A stretch of 64,000 nt of DNA from Guptibacillus hwajinpoensis (GTDB taxonomy: Bacteria; Bacillota; Bacilli; Bacillales; Guptibacillaceae): contig NZ_JAIVKU010000007.1 in NCBI RefSeq assembly GCF_020524165.1, positions 105,164 to 169,163 of the forward strand, in the 5' to 3' direction. Below the pieces are notes generated by a model. The model was not told the DNA's origin and did not search any database. It saw nothing but the letters and a program-made list of their open reading frames with translations. This document shows, piece by piece, positions 26,404 through 33,755 of this stretch. Every line of letters begins with the position of its first letter. Position 1 is the stretch's first letter. The position numbers were made by a program, and so were the translations under genes.

Positions 26404-27750
26404 TCATGCGTTAAGTGGTAAAACAGATCCTCTATTCTTTACAATGTCTGCATACCACAAAGCACTGTCTTTCCAAATTCGCTCCTGCGTTTGATAGTCT
26501 ACATAAATAATGCCAAATCGCTTATCATAGCCAAAGCTCCACTCAAAGTTATCAAGCAGTGACCATAGGAAATAACCTCGAATATTCATGCCTTCTTCAT
26601 TTAAATCGGATATGGCTTGAAGGTGCTTTTCGACATAATCCATTCGCTTTTGATCATGTACACGACCGTCTTCCACCAAATCATCGTAAGCCGCACCATT
26701 TTCTGTAATATAGATTGGGAGATTTGTATAGTCATTTCTTAATCTTCCAATTAAATCTTTAAACTCATTCGGCGCAATATCCCAGCCCATTCCAGTTTTC
26801 TCATAATCAGAATGTGCCCCCTGTGTCATAAAATCATTTGCCGCATTAAATTCAACTAAGCCACGGCTGTAGAAGTTAATGCCGAAGAAATCGCATGATA
26901 TGGAGATTTTCTGCAAATCGCCTTCTTGAATAAAATCAAAATTATGAACATACTTGGAAAACAAATTCATCATGTCGACTGGATAGCTTCCTTTAAAAAC
27001 AGGATCTAAAAACCAGCGATTCGAATAACCATCTGAGTTATTTGCTGCAAGTCGATCGTTGACTGAATCTGTTTTTGGATAAACTGGCGATAGATTTAAC
27101 GTAATGCCAATGGAAGTTGTCGATGCCAATTCATTTTTCAACAGGTTCACGGCTTCTCCATGAGATAAAAGCATATGATGAACAGCACGAACAGCTTCAT
27201 CTAAGTTCGTATGACCCGGAGCATGAACCCCCAAATGATATCCAAGGAAGCCAGCACACCATGGCTCGTTGTGAGTAATCCAGGAATCTACTAATCCATC
27301 AAGCTCACGGAAGCAAACATTAGCATATTCTAAGAACCACTTTACGGAATCACGATTGACCCAGCCGCCTTCTTCATGTGCCCACATCGGGAGATCCCAG
27401 TGATAGAGGGTAACAGCTGGCTTAATGCCTTCTTCACGCAATCGTTTTGCTAATGTTTTGTAGAAGGCCATTCCCTCCGGATTATAATCTCCCTTTGTTG
27501 GGAATATTCGTGGCCAGGCGATGGAGAATCGGTAACTGTCTACACCAAGTTCTTTAATAATTTGGATGTCTTCTTCATAGCGATGGTAGTGATCACAAGC
27601 TACATTACCATTGTGTTGTTCATACACTTTACCTGGAATATCACAGAACATGTCCCAGATAGAAGGAGTTCTGCCTCCCTCGTTGTGGGCTCCTTCAATT
27701 TGATACGAAGATGTTGCCGTTCCGAACGTAAAGTCTTTATTGAAATTCAT
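26404..27750 (-). CDS. GH1 beta-glucosidase
   Basis: 448 residues, the usual GH1 length, ATG at 27750 behind GAGGAGTGGAAGTAT. Hallmarks are the N-terminal FTFGTATSSYQIEGA, acid/base Glu in WITHNEPWCAGFLGYH (about 166), nucleophile Glu in IYITENGAAYDD (about 350) and LWSLLDNFEWSFGYDKRFGI near the end. It has no signal peptide. It hydrolyses beta-glucosides or beta-gluco-oligosaccharides brought in by the ABC importer encoded just upstream; phospho-glucosidase activity is less likely because no PTS gene is in the operon. It overlaps or abuts the GH30 gene (ATGA) and lies 14 bp behind the permease gene. Confidence 0.93.
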   Translation of the reverse strand: MNFNKDFTFGTATSSYQIEGAHNEGGRTPSIWDMFCDIPGKVYEQHNGNVACDHYHRYEEDIQIIKELGVDSYRFSIAWPRIFPTKGDYNPEGMAFYKTLAKRLREEGIKPAVTLYHWDLPMWAHEEGGWVNRDSVKWFLEYANVCFRELDGLVDSWITHNEPWCAGFLGYHLGVHAPGHTNLDEAVRAVHHMLLSHGEAVNLLKNELASTTSIGITLNLSPVYPKTDSVNDRLAANNSDGYSNRWFLDPVFKGSYPVDMMNLFSKYVHNFDFIQEGDLQKISISCDFFGINFYSRGLVEFNAANDFMTQGAHSDYEKTGMGWDIAPNEFKDLIGRLRNDYTNLPIYITENGAAYDDLVEDGRVHDQKRMDYVEKHLQAISDLNEEGMNIRGYFLWSLLDNFEWSFGYDKRFGIIYVDYQTQERIWKDSALWYADIVKNRGSVLPLNA

Positions 27751-27764
27751 ATACTTCCACTCCT

Positions 27765-28676
27765 CTACTCTTTAACAGCTCCTGCTGAAATACTATTAAC
27801 GATGTACTTAGATAAAAATAGAAAGGCGATCATAATTGGCACAACTGAAATAGCAATTCCAAGATACATTGAACCTAAATTCTGTGCGACCTGCGATCCT
27901 TTTAGGAATCCCATCAAAACAGGTAATGTGTACTTTTCTGGTGAAAATAGAATCACTAACGGCATAATGTAGTTGTTCCAAGAGCCGATGAAAGTAAAGA
28001 TCGACATAGTGGCAACCGCAGGCATCATAATCGGAATCGCAACCGTATGGAAGATCCGCAATTCGCTTGCTCCGTCAATTCGAGCAGCTTCAATTAAACT
28101 TGGATGAAGTGTTGTTTGAATGTACTGACGTAAGAAGAAAACGACAAATGGGCTGGCAACTGCTGGAACAATCAACGGGATGAACGTATCTAGGATGCCT
28201 AGGTTTTTACAAAGCTCATAGAATCCGATTAACCCTAACTGACCTGGTACCATCATCATGACAAGCATAAAGACAAACAAGAAATTCTTTCCTTTAAACG
28301 TATAGAAAGCAAAGCCATACGCAGTTAGAGCTGAAAAATAGCCAGTTAAAAGCGTGACAAGCACCGAGATAATTAAACTGTTTTTAAAACCATTCCAAAT
28401 GTTTACATATTCCATCATGGTGCGATAGTTTTCCATCAGTGCCGTACCAGGAATTAATGTAAATCCAGTAAGAATCGCATCATTTGAACGTGTTGCATTG
28501 ACGAGCATCATAAGGAATGGAATAAAACAAATAATCGCAGTTAAAATGAGTAGCGCATAAATGATCCCCTTCACAAGAGAGCGACGCTTCTTCATCTTTT
28601 TTTCTTGAGGAATCAGCGTTCTTTTCGCCAGTTGTTCAGGCGTCACATTGTTTTCGATTTCTGATCGGTCGATCAT
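27765..28676 (-). CDS. carbohydrate ABC transporter permease (MalG type)
   Basis: 303 residues, ATG at 28676, 3 nt after the other permease's stop. Six membrane segments follow a basic cytosolic N-terminus (KKMKKRRSLVKG). The EAA loop for ATPase contact is EAARIDGASELRIFHTVAIPIMMP (about 205-228). The typical CUT1 inner-membrane subunit pairs with the upstream MalF-type permease. No ATPase gene is present in the operon; in Bacillus such importers share the MsmX/MsmK ATPase encoded elsewhere. Likely substrate: beta-gluco-oligosaccharides, by context. Confidence 0.93.
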   Translation of the reverse strand: MIDRSEIENNVTPEQLAKRTLIPQEKKMKKRRSLVKGIIYALLILTAIICFIPFLMMLVNATRSNDAILTGFTLIPGTALMENYRTMMEYVNIWNGFKNSLIISVLVTLLTGYFSALTAYGFAFYTFKGKNFLFVFMLVMMMVPGQLGLIGFYELCKNLGILDTFIPLIVPAVASPFVVFFLRQYIQTTLHPSLIEAARIDGASELRIFHTVAIPIMMPAVATMSIFTFIGSWNNYIMPLVILFSPEKYTLPVLMGFLKGSQVAQNLGSMYLGIAISVVPIMIAFLFLSKYIVNSISAGAVKE

Positions 28677-28679
28677 GAT

Positions 28680-29579
28680 TTACACCCGCCTCGCTTGTTT
28701 ACGCTCGTTGCCATACATCGATTTAAAGACAATTGCTGAAAAGATTACTGTAATAATAAACAGCCCATATGCAACTGCAGCAGCGTAACCATAATTGTTA
28801 TACTTAAAAGCCTGGTTGTATAAATAGAGCACCATCGTATTCAATGATCCATCCGGAGAACCAATTCCATCGGTTAAAAGCATAGGTAAATCAAAGAGCT
28901 GGAGACCACCAATTAATGAGGTAATCATAATGTAAAGAAGGATCGGTTTTAGCAAAGGTAGCGTAATTTTTGTGAAGGTTTGCCAGCGATTCGCTCCATC
29001 AATTAAGGCAGCTTCATAGAAATCAGTTGAAATTCCTGAAACACCAGCCATAACAACGATGAAAGAATGGCCAAACCACATCCACGTGAGAATAAGAGAA
29101 ACTGAAAGTTGAGCAGTTGTTGGCTGATTTAACCAGTTAATTGGCTCTGAGATAATCCCGATATTCATTAAAACCATATTTAACGATCCGTGCTGCCAAT
29201 CTAGTAGAATGCCAAATAAAAGAGCTACCGAACTGACCGTAATTAAATTAGGCAGGTAGAAAATCGAGCGGAAGAATGAAAGTCCTTTCATTTTCACCCG
29301 CGCATCTGAGAAGATCATAGCTAGAATTAGTGCAATGACAATTTGGAGGGCAAAGTTCACACCCCAGATTTTCCATGTATTAAAGAAAGCCTCTACAAAA
29401 TAAGAATCAGCAATTAATCGTTGGTAGTTTGCAAAACCCACTACTTCTGCGGTTCCACTACCACTATAATTTGTAAAACTATAGTAGAAGGTTAATGCTA
29501 CGGGATAAATATTAAATATGAGAAAAATGATCCAAAACGGTGCTATAAAAGCATACCCATAGCGGTTTAGATTCTTCAT
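28680..29579 (-). CDS. sugar ABC transporter permease (MalF type)
   Basis: 299 residues, ATG at 29579 behind AAAGGAGCAACGAG. Six membrane segments are visible. The first includes FIAPFWIIFLIFNIYPVALTFYYS, and the EAA loop is YEAALIDGANRWQTFTKITLPLLKP (about 190-214). It forms the CUT1 channel with the MalG-type subunit downstream and receives sugar from the lipoprotein encoded upstream. A 60-bp gap with a 30-nt hairpin separates it from the binding-protein gene, a common device for making more binding protein than permease. Confidence 0.93.
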   Translation of the reverse strand: MKNLNRYGYAFIAPFWIIFLIFNIYPVALTFYYSFTNYSGSGTAEVVGFANYQRLIADSYFVEAFFNTWKIWGVNFALQIVIALILAMIFSDARVKMKGLSFFRSIFYLPNLITVSSVALLFGILLDWQHGSLNMVLMNIGIISEPINWLNQPTTAQLSVSLILTWMWFGHSFIVVMAGVSGISTDFYEAALIDGANRWQTFTKITLPLLKPILLYIMITSLIGGLQLFDLPMLLTDGIGSPDGSLNTMVLYLYNQAFKYNNYGYAAAVAYGLFIITVIFSAIVFKSMYGNERKQARRV

Positions 29580-29603
29580 CTCGTTGCTCCTTTCAAAATA
29601 AGA

Positions 29604-29633
29604 TAAGCGGTATAAGAATTCTTACACCGCTTA
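29604..29633 (-). other. intercistronic stem-loop behind the binding-protein gene
   Basis: TAAGCGGT (29604-29611) and ACCGCTTA (29626-29633) flank the inner palindrome TAAGAATTCTTA (29613-29624), giving a nearly perfect 30-nt hairpin with one A-C mismatch. Leftward it is followed by TCTTATTTT. Likely RNA stabiliser or partial terminator. Confidence 0.65.
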
Positions 29634-29639
29634 CACTTC

Positions 29640-30953
29640 TTACTTCTTTGGTACTTTCAATTCAGGGTAAGCATTTTGTGCTTTCTTATAAAATTCAGCA
29701 ATCGCTTCGTCCTTTGATTTCTTCCCGTCAACATACTCCTGAACCGCATTACCATAGAATGTATCAAGCTGCTGATCGTACTTTGTTACGATGCCTGGCT
29801 CAATGCTCTTTGCTTGCTCAAGGAAGAACTGGTAGTTGTTTTGTCCGCCAAGGAACTCATCACTAAAGTCGCCCTTGATTTCGTTCGTAACTGGAAGGTA
29901 AGAAAGAACATCGCCTGTTTCTTTCGCCCAATCTGTTAGGAACTCATCATCTTGTGTCATCATTTTCACGAAATCATACGCAAGCTCTTTATTCTCAGAC
30001 TTGTTGTATACACCTAACCACGTACCACCCCAGAAATAAGGGCTTGGACCGCTTGTTACCGCCCAGTCTCCAACAGAATCTTCTACATTTGTCTTCAAGA
30101 CACTATGTAGACCCCATGTAGGAAGAACATAAGAGAAAACTTCTGTCTCAGTTTCTTTGCCGCTCTCTTTTACCTTAATTGGCTTGTCCATCGCTTCAAA
30201 CCATGATGGAGACCATTCTGGTGCAAGCGCTGTATAGCTCTCTTCACGAAGTTTTTTCGCATAATCTAGAAATTCGATTTTTTGATCTGTTAACTTTAAT
30301 TCGTCCTTTTCATTTACCCAAGCTTGAGGATCATCACCTTGAGAGAACCAGCGAATTGAACCTTCATCTGGGAACATACGGTAACCCTTTTCCTTCATTT
30401 TTTCGGACACTTCAAATACTTTATCCATGGACGTCAGCATTTCACCAATTTCAGCAGGATCATCTGTGCCAAGTACTTCTTTCGCAATGCTGCGTTTGTA
30501 ATAAATTCCACCAGGTGTTGTTTGCCATGATAGCGCTCTCACATCACCGTTTTCATCTTTACCTAAATCAAATACGTAAGGTACATAGTTATCTGAAATT
30601 TCGTTTGCGTTATACGGATCCTCAGAAAGATTTTCCCAGTAGCCAGCATTTACCCATTGCTTCAAAAAGGCAATTTCTCCAGTAAACACATCCGGTGCTC
30701 CGACACCACTTTCAAGAACAGGCTTAAGTTTTGTTGGATAATCAGCAATTGGTACAATCGTTAATTCTACTTTCACACCATTTTTTTCTTCGAATTTTGT
30801 AATGGGTTTCTTTAACTCATCGGTAAAAGACCAAACTTTTAAATCAACATCTTTGTCCCCTTTTGCTTCTCCTGAAGACTCAGAATTTGAACAACCAGCT
30901 AAAACCCCAAACAACAAGACGAGTGACATCATAAGACCAATTACCTTTTTCAT
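29640..30953 (-). CDS. sugar-binding lipoprotein of the ABC importer
   Basis: 437 residues, ATG at 30953 behind GGAAGGGG. The lipoprotein signal is MKKVIGLMMSLVLLFGVLAGC, with lipobox LAGC and Cys21, followed by a Ser/Gly/acidic linker. The body is an extracellular solute-binding protein of family 1 (VDLKVWSFTDELKKPITKFEEKNGVKVE, VGAPDVFTGE, and the C-terminal VQEYVDGKKSKDEAIAEFYKKAQ). It captures oligosaccharide outside the membrane for the two permeases. First structural gene behind three LacI operators. Substrate by context: beta-1,3/1,6-gluco-oligosaccharides. Confidence 0.92.
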   Translation of the reverse strand: MKKVIGLMMSLVLLFGVLAGCSNSESSGEAKGDKDVDLKVWSFTDELKKPITKFEEKNGVKVELTIVPIADYPTKLKPVLESGVGAPDVFTGEIAFLKQWVNAGYWENLSEDPYNANEISDNYVPYVFDLGKDENGDVRALSWQTTPGGIYYKRSIAKEVLGTDDPAEIGEMLTSMDKVFEVSEKMKEKGYRMFPDEGSIRWFSQGDDPQAWVNEKDELKLTDQKIEFLDYAKKLREESYTALAPEWSPSWFEAMDKPIKVKESGKETETEVFSYVLPTWGLHSVLKTNVEDSVGDWAVTSGPSPYFWGGTWLGVYNKSENKELAYDFVKMMTQDDEFLTDWAKETGDVLSYLPVTNEIKGDFSDEFLGGQNNYQFFLEQAKSIEPGIVTKYDQQLDTFYGNAVQEYVDGKKSKDEAIAEFYKKAQNAYPELKVPKK

Positions 30954-30998
30954 GAATGAGCCCCTTCCTTTTCCCCTAAATAATTTGTTATTTGAAAA

Positions 30999-31092
30999 CG
31001 AAACCGGTTTCGAAAAGTGTACAAAATAAAATCGAAAGCGGTTTCGATTTAACCAAAAAAATATAAAAACACTCTATTGAAAGCGGTTTCGT
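30999..31092. promoter_or_regulatory. three LacI-family operators before the beta-glucan operon
   Basis: Perfect palindrome CGAAACCGGTTTCG at 30999-31012; CGAAAGCGGTTTCG at 31033-31046; GAAAAGCGGTTTCG at 31079-31092 (12 of 14 like the second). The spacing is 34 and 46 bp, from 46 bp before the binding-protein start to 17 bp beyond the regulator's stop. The pattern is that of LacI/GalR proteins with a central CG-type step, and the same motif precedes the lacI gene. Confidence 0.8.
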
Positions 31093-31108
31093 AAGCGCCT
31101 AAAAAAAA

Positions 31109-32125
31109 TTATTTTTTCTTTAGCCGTTTACAAGATTCTCTTTCCATTAACTCGACTGGGATAATTTCTTCTGTGATGATTTTTTTCTTTTGAATGATTT
31201 GCTTCATAAGAAGCTGAGTGGCACGAATGCCAATGGCATCAGTATCCTGTTTAATTGTTGTTAATTTCGGCGTTACATAGCTTGCCATTTCGATATCATC
31301 ATAGCCGATGATTGAGAGATCATCCGGGATGTTGTATCCTCTTTTTTTAGCAGCTTCCATCGCTCCAATTGCCATATGGTCCCCTGCTACAAAGATAGCT
31401 GTAGGTGGTTCTTTTAAATCAAGAAGTTTGTCCATGGCTTTCGCGCCTTCTTCAATAGAGAACATTCCACCATTCACAAGATAGCCTTCTATTATCGGAA
31501 GCTTTAACTTCTTCATTGCGTCCTTGTACCCTTGAATTCTTACTTGACCAGCGTAGATTGAAGGCTCACCTGAAATATGGGCGATTTTCGTATGGCCGAG
31601 CGAGTACAAGTAGTTAATTGCAAGTGCCCCACCGGAAAGATTGTCAGAGAATACGACACTACAGTTTTGATTACTCATATCGATGACAACAATTGGAATG
31701 CTAGCATCAATCATTTCTTGCACCTGTGGATCATTAGGATCTGAGCAGATGACCACAATACCATCTACACCTCGATACTTAAAGTGCTCAAGGTAACTTG
31801 ATCCTCTGTTACGCAGGTTCCTAGAAGCAAGAATAAGGTCATACCCTTCCTTCTCAGCTTGCTTACGAAAACTTTCAATAACAGCACTGAAAAATGGATG
31901 CTTCATTCCAATCTCATTGTCCTCAGAAAACATAACGCCAATGGTCCAAGACTTCTTCGTTGAAAGAGATTGGGCATGTGCATTTGGTAAGTAGCCCATT
32001 TCAGCAGCAGTATCAAGAATAGCTTGCCGTGTTTTTTTGCTCACATCAGGGTAATTATTAAGAGCTTTGGAAACGGTCGTACTTGAAAAACCAGTTTTTT
32101 TCGCTAAGTCATAGATTGTAATCAT
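31109..32125 (-). CDS. LacI family regulator of the beta-glucan operon
   Basis: 338 residues from ATG 32125, which has AGAGGAGACCAAG upstream and begins MITIYDLAKKTGFSSTTVSKALNNYPDVS, the canonical LacI HTH and hinge. An in-frame ATG at 32179 would add 18 residues before the HTH and is rejected. The sugar-binding core follows (about 60-330; WTIGVMFSEDNEIG, GVDGIVVICSD, FVAGDHMAIGAMEAAKK, IIGYDDIEMASYVTPKLTTI). The four CGAAA-type palindromes, one before its own gene and three before the operon, imply autoregulation and sugar-induced derepression. The inducer is unknown, probably an imported glucan oligosaccharide. Confidence 0.9.
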   Translation of the reverse strand: MITIYDLAKKTGFSSTTVSKALNNYPDVSKKTRQAILDTAAEMGYLPNAHAQSLSTKKSWTIGVMFSEDNEIGMKHPFFSAVIESFRKQAEKEGYDLILASRNLRNRGSSYLEHFKYRGVDGIVVICSDPNDPQVQEMIDASIPIVVIDMSNQNCSVVFSDNLSGGALAINYLYSLGHTKIAHISGEPSIYAGQVRIQGYKDAMKKLKLPIIEGYLVNGGMFSIEEGAKAMDKLLDLKEPPTAIFVAGDHMAIGAMEAAKKRGYNIPDDLSIIGYDDIEMASYVTPKLTTIKQDTDAIGIRATQLLMKQIIQKKKIITEEIIPVELMERESCKRLKKK

Positions 32126-32142
32126 CTTGGTCTCCTCTTGAT

Positions 32143-32156
32143 CGAAAGCGCTTTCG
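32143..32156. promoter_or_regulatory. LacI operator of the regulator gene itself
   Basis: Perfect palindrome CGAAAGCGCTTTCG, same half-site as the three operators in front of the operon, 18 bp before the lacI-type start codon. It could also be read as a cre-like sequence for CcpA. Confidence 0.7.
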
Positions 32157-32224
32157 TTGATGTTATTATAGCCTAGCATTTTTGGATAAGCAATAGCTTT
32201 TTTTTATAAAAATGAGAAAGTTTT

Positions 32225-32264
32225 TTTGCTAATAAAAAGACAAGTAGACTGGCTACTTGTCTTT
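32225..32264 (-). terminator. terminator of the 32.3-kb hydrolase gene
   Basis: AAAGACAAGTAG (32236-32247) and CTACTTGTCTTT (32253-32264) form a perfect 12-bp stem with a 5-nt loop; leftward T-rich exit TTTTTATT. Confidence 0.85.
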
Positions 32265-32272
32265 ATGATGAG

Positions 32273-33079
32273 CTATTTTAGATTACCGATAAATTCATCT
32301 ACAATTTGATTAAACCGATCCGTTTCTTCTATAAAAGGACAATGACAACTCTCTTCAAAAAGGACCAGTTTTGCATCGGGAATTTCTTTTTCTAAATATT
32401 CTCCTGCTGCTACTGGTATGAGCTTTTCTTCTTTTCCAAAACATAATAATGTTGGTTTTGTGATCTGATTTAAATAAGGACGGCAGTCAATGATTGATTG
32501 ATCGAAAAGAATGGCGCTTGCAATGGAAGCCGGCATTTTCGTTGTCTCCTCTACCATCCACTCGAGCTCAGTTTGAGATCGCTCCTCTTTAAACATGAGA
32601 GGAATAAACCCTTGAAGGAGCCCCTTCTGATCAGATTGAATGTCTCTCATCATCCCTGTAAGTGCCGGGAGATCAAATGCACCAATGTCAAAATCAGGCC
32701 ATTTGAAGTCAGATGCGAGTTCATCAACGATTACCGTACCTTTCACATTGTCTTCACCGAACTGATGCAAGTATTCCCAAATAACGAAGGCTCCCATTGA
32801 CCAACCGACTAGGGTAACTTCCTTCAGATGAAGCTGATCAATAAATTTCTTTAGATCACGAGCATAGTTAGCCACTGTGTGCCCCGTTTGAACGTGAGAG
32901 GATTGGCCATGACCTCTTAAATCTAGTGAAATCGCACGATATTTTTGCCTGAAGTACGGTAGCTGCTTTTTGAAAAAGCGGCTACTCATCCAAACGCCAT
33001 GAATGAAAATGATAGGACGTCCCATACCAACATCTTCATAATAAATTTCTAAATCATCTTCAATGTTCAAAAATGGCAT
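32273..33079 (-). CDS. alpha/beta hydrolase
   Basis: 268 residues from ATG 33079, supported by ATAGGAGGGGTAACA. A longer reading from 33202 adds an untypical hydrophobic leader and is rejected. Landmarks: oxyanion HGVWMSS (about 31), ISLDLRGHGQSS (about 58), nucleophile elbow GWSMGA (Ser about 98), acid in CFGKEEKLIPV (about 216) and His in EESCHCPFIEE (about 245). Soluble, cytosolic, of the esterase/haloperoxidase type; substrate unknown. It stands alone between the LacI gene and the PH-domain gene and has its own terminator. Confidence 0.85.
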   Translation of the reverse strand: MPFLNIEDDLEIYYEDVGMGRPIIFIHGVWMSSRFFKKQLPYFRQKYRAISLDLRGHGQSSHVQTGHTVANYARDLKKFIDQLHLKEVTLVGWSMGAFVIWEYLHQFGEDNVKGTVIVDELASDFKWPDFDIGAFDLPALTGMMRDIQSDQKGLLQGFIPLMFKEERSQTELEWMVEETTKMPASIASAILFDQSIIDCRPYLNQITKPTLLCFGKEEKLIPVAAGEYLEKEIPDAKLVLFEESCHCPFIEETDRFNQIVDEFIGNLK

Positions 33080-33209
33080 TGTTACCCCTCCTATAAATAA
33101 GAAATAATTGCCGTTAATCCTGATTAACTCGAGTTTATCACGAGCATCATACGATACGTATGCAAGAAACACGACTTTTATCCATATATTGCTCGACAGC
33201 ATTCGAGCC

Positions 33210-33247
33210 AGTTCGGGTGGTCAGTTCGGGTGGTGACAGGCACTACC
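33210..33247 (+). repeat. dispersed GTGACAGGCAC repeat, copy 2, with local duplication
   Basis: AGTTCGGGTGG occurs twice in tandem (33210-33220 and 33223-33233), the second running into TGACAGGCACTACC. It lies in the spacer between the divergent hydrolase and PH-domain genes. The remainder of that 219-bp spacer shows no gene. Confidence 0.65.
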
Positions 33248-33298
33248 TATGCTAGAATATGAGAGAGACCACAATTCAAATGTTAAGGAGGAGTTATA

Positions 33299-33676
33299 AT
33301 GGGCATTTTAAGCGGATTTATGGGAAATGCTTCAACGATGAAGAAAGAAGATGTGAAGAAAGAGCTATCTACCATTCTTTCAGAAGCAGAAGAGGTGAAT
33401 GCCGCATTTAAGCTTGTGAGGGATTTAATCGTCTTTACAGACAAACGACTTTTGTTTGTTGACAAGCAAGGCATGACTGGCAAGAAAGTTGAGTATCACT
33501 CAGTTCCTTATAAGAGCATTTCGCACTTTAGCATTGAAACGGCTGGACACTTTGATCTTGATGCAGAGCTTAAGATCTGGATCTCAAGTTCACAGACTCC
33601 TACTTTCTCGAAACAGTTTAAGAAAGATGATAGCATTTATACGATTCAAAAGATCCTTACAGAGCTTTGCGGATGA
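33299..33676 (+). CDS. bacterial PH-domain protein (bPH_1, formerly DUF1696)
   Basis: 125 residues, ATG at 33299 behind AAGGAGGAGTTATA. One domain fills the protein: FKLVRDLIVFTDKRLLFVDKQGMTGKKVEYHSVPYKSISHFSIETAGHFD, then LKIWISSSQTPTFSKQF and a closing helix. This is the bacterial pleckstrin-homology-like family also found as YozO/YvbH-type proteins in Bacillus. No signal peptide or membrane segment is seen. Members form ring oligomers; cellular role unknown. Monocistronic, closed by the strong terminator at 33683. Confidence 0.88.
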   Translation: MGILSGFMGNASTMKKEDVKKELSTILSEAEEVNAAFKLVRDLIVFTDKRLLFVDKQGMTGKKVEYHSVPYKSISHFSIETAGHFDLDAELKIWISSSQTPTFSKQFKKDDSIYTIQKILTELCG

Positions 33677-33682
33677 TTCCCC

Positions 33683-33738
33683 AAAAGATAGAAAAGCAGA
33701 ATCCTTTCCATACGGGATTCTGCTTTTCTATCTTTTTA
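33683..33738. terminator. bidirectional terminator with 22-bp stem
   Basis: The arm at 33683-33704 (AAAAGATAGAAAAGCAGAAT and two more bases) pairs perfectly with 33714-33735; T tracts on both exits. It serves the PH-domain gene and the oppositely oriented NhaC gene. Confidence 0.9.
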
Positions 33739-33755
33739 TTAACATACCTTACCTA

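Noticed and set aside
26060..26494. 144-codon open frame opposite GH30/GH1
   Set aside because: Shadow of two confident glycosidase genes.
30179..30685. 168-codon open frame on the + strand opposite the sugar-binding lipoprotein gene
   Set aside because: Antisense shadow with Leu/His/Gln-rich translation and no motif.
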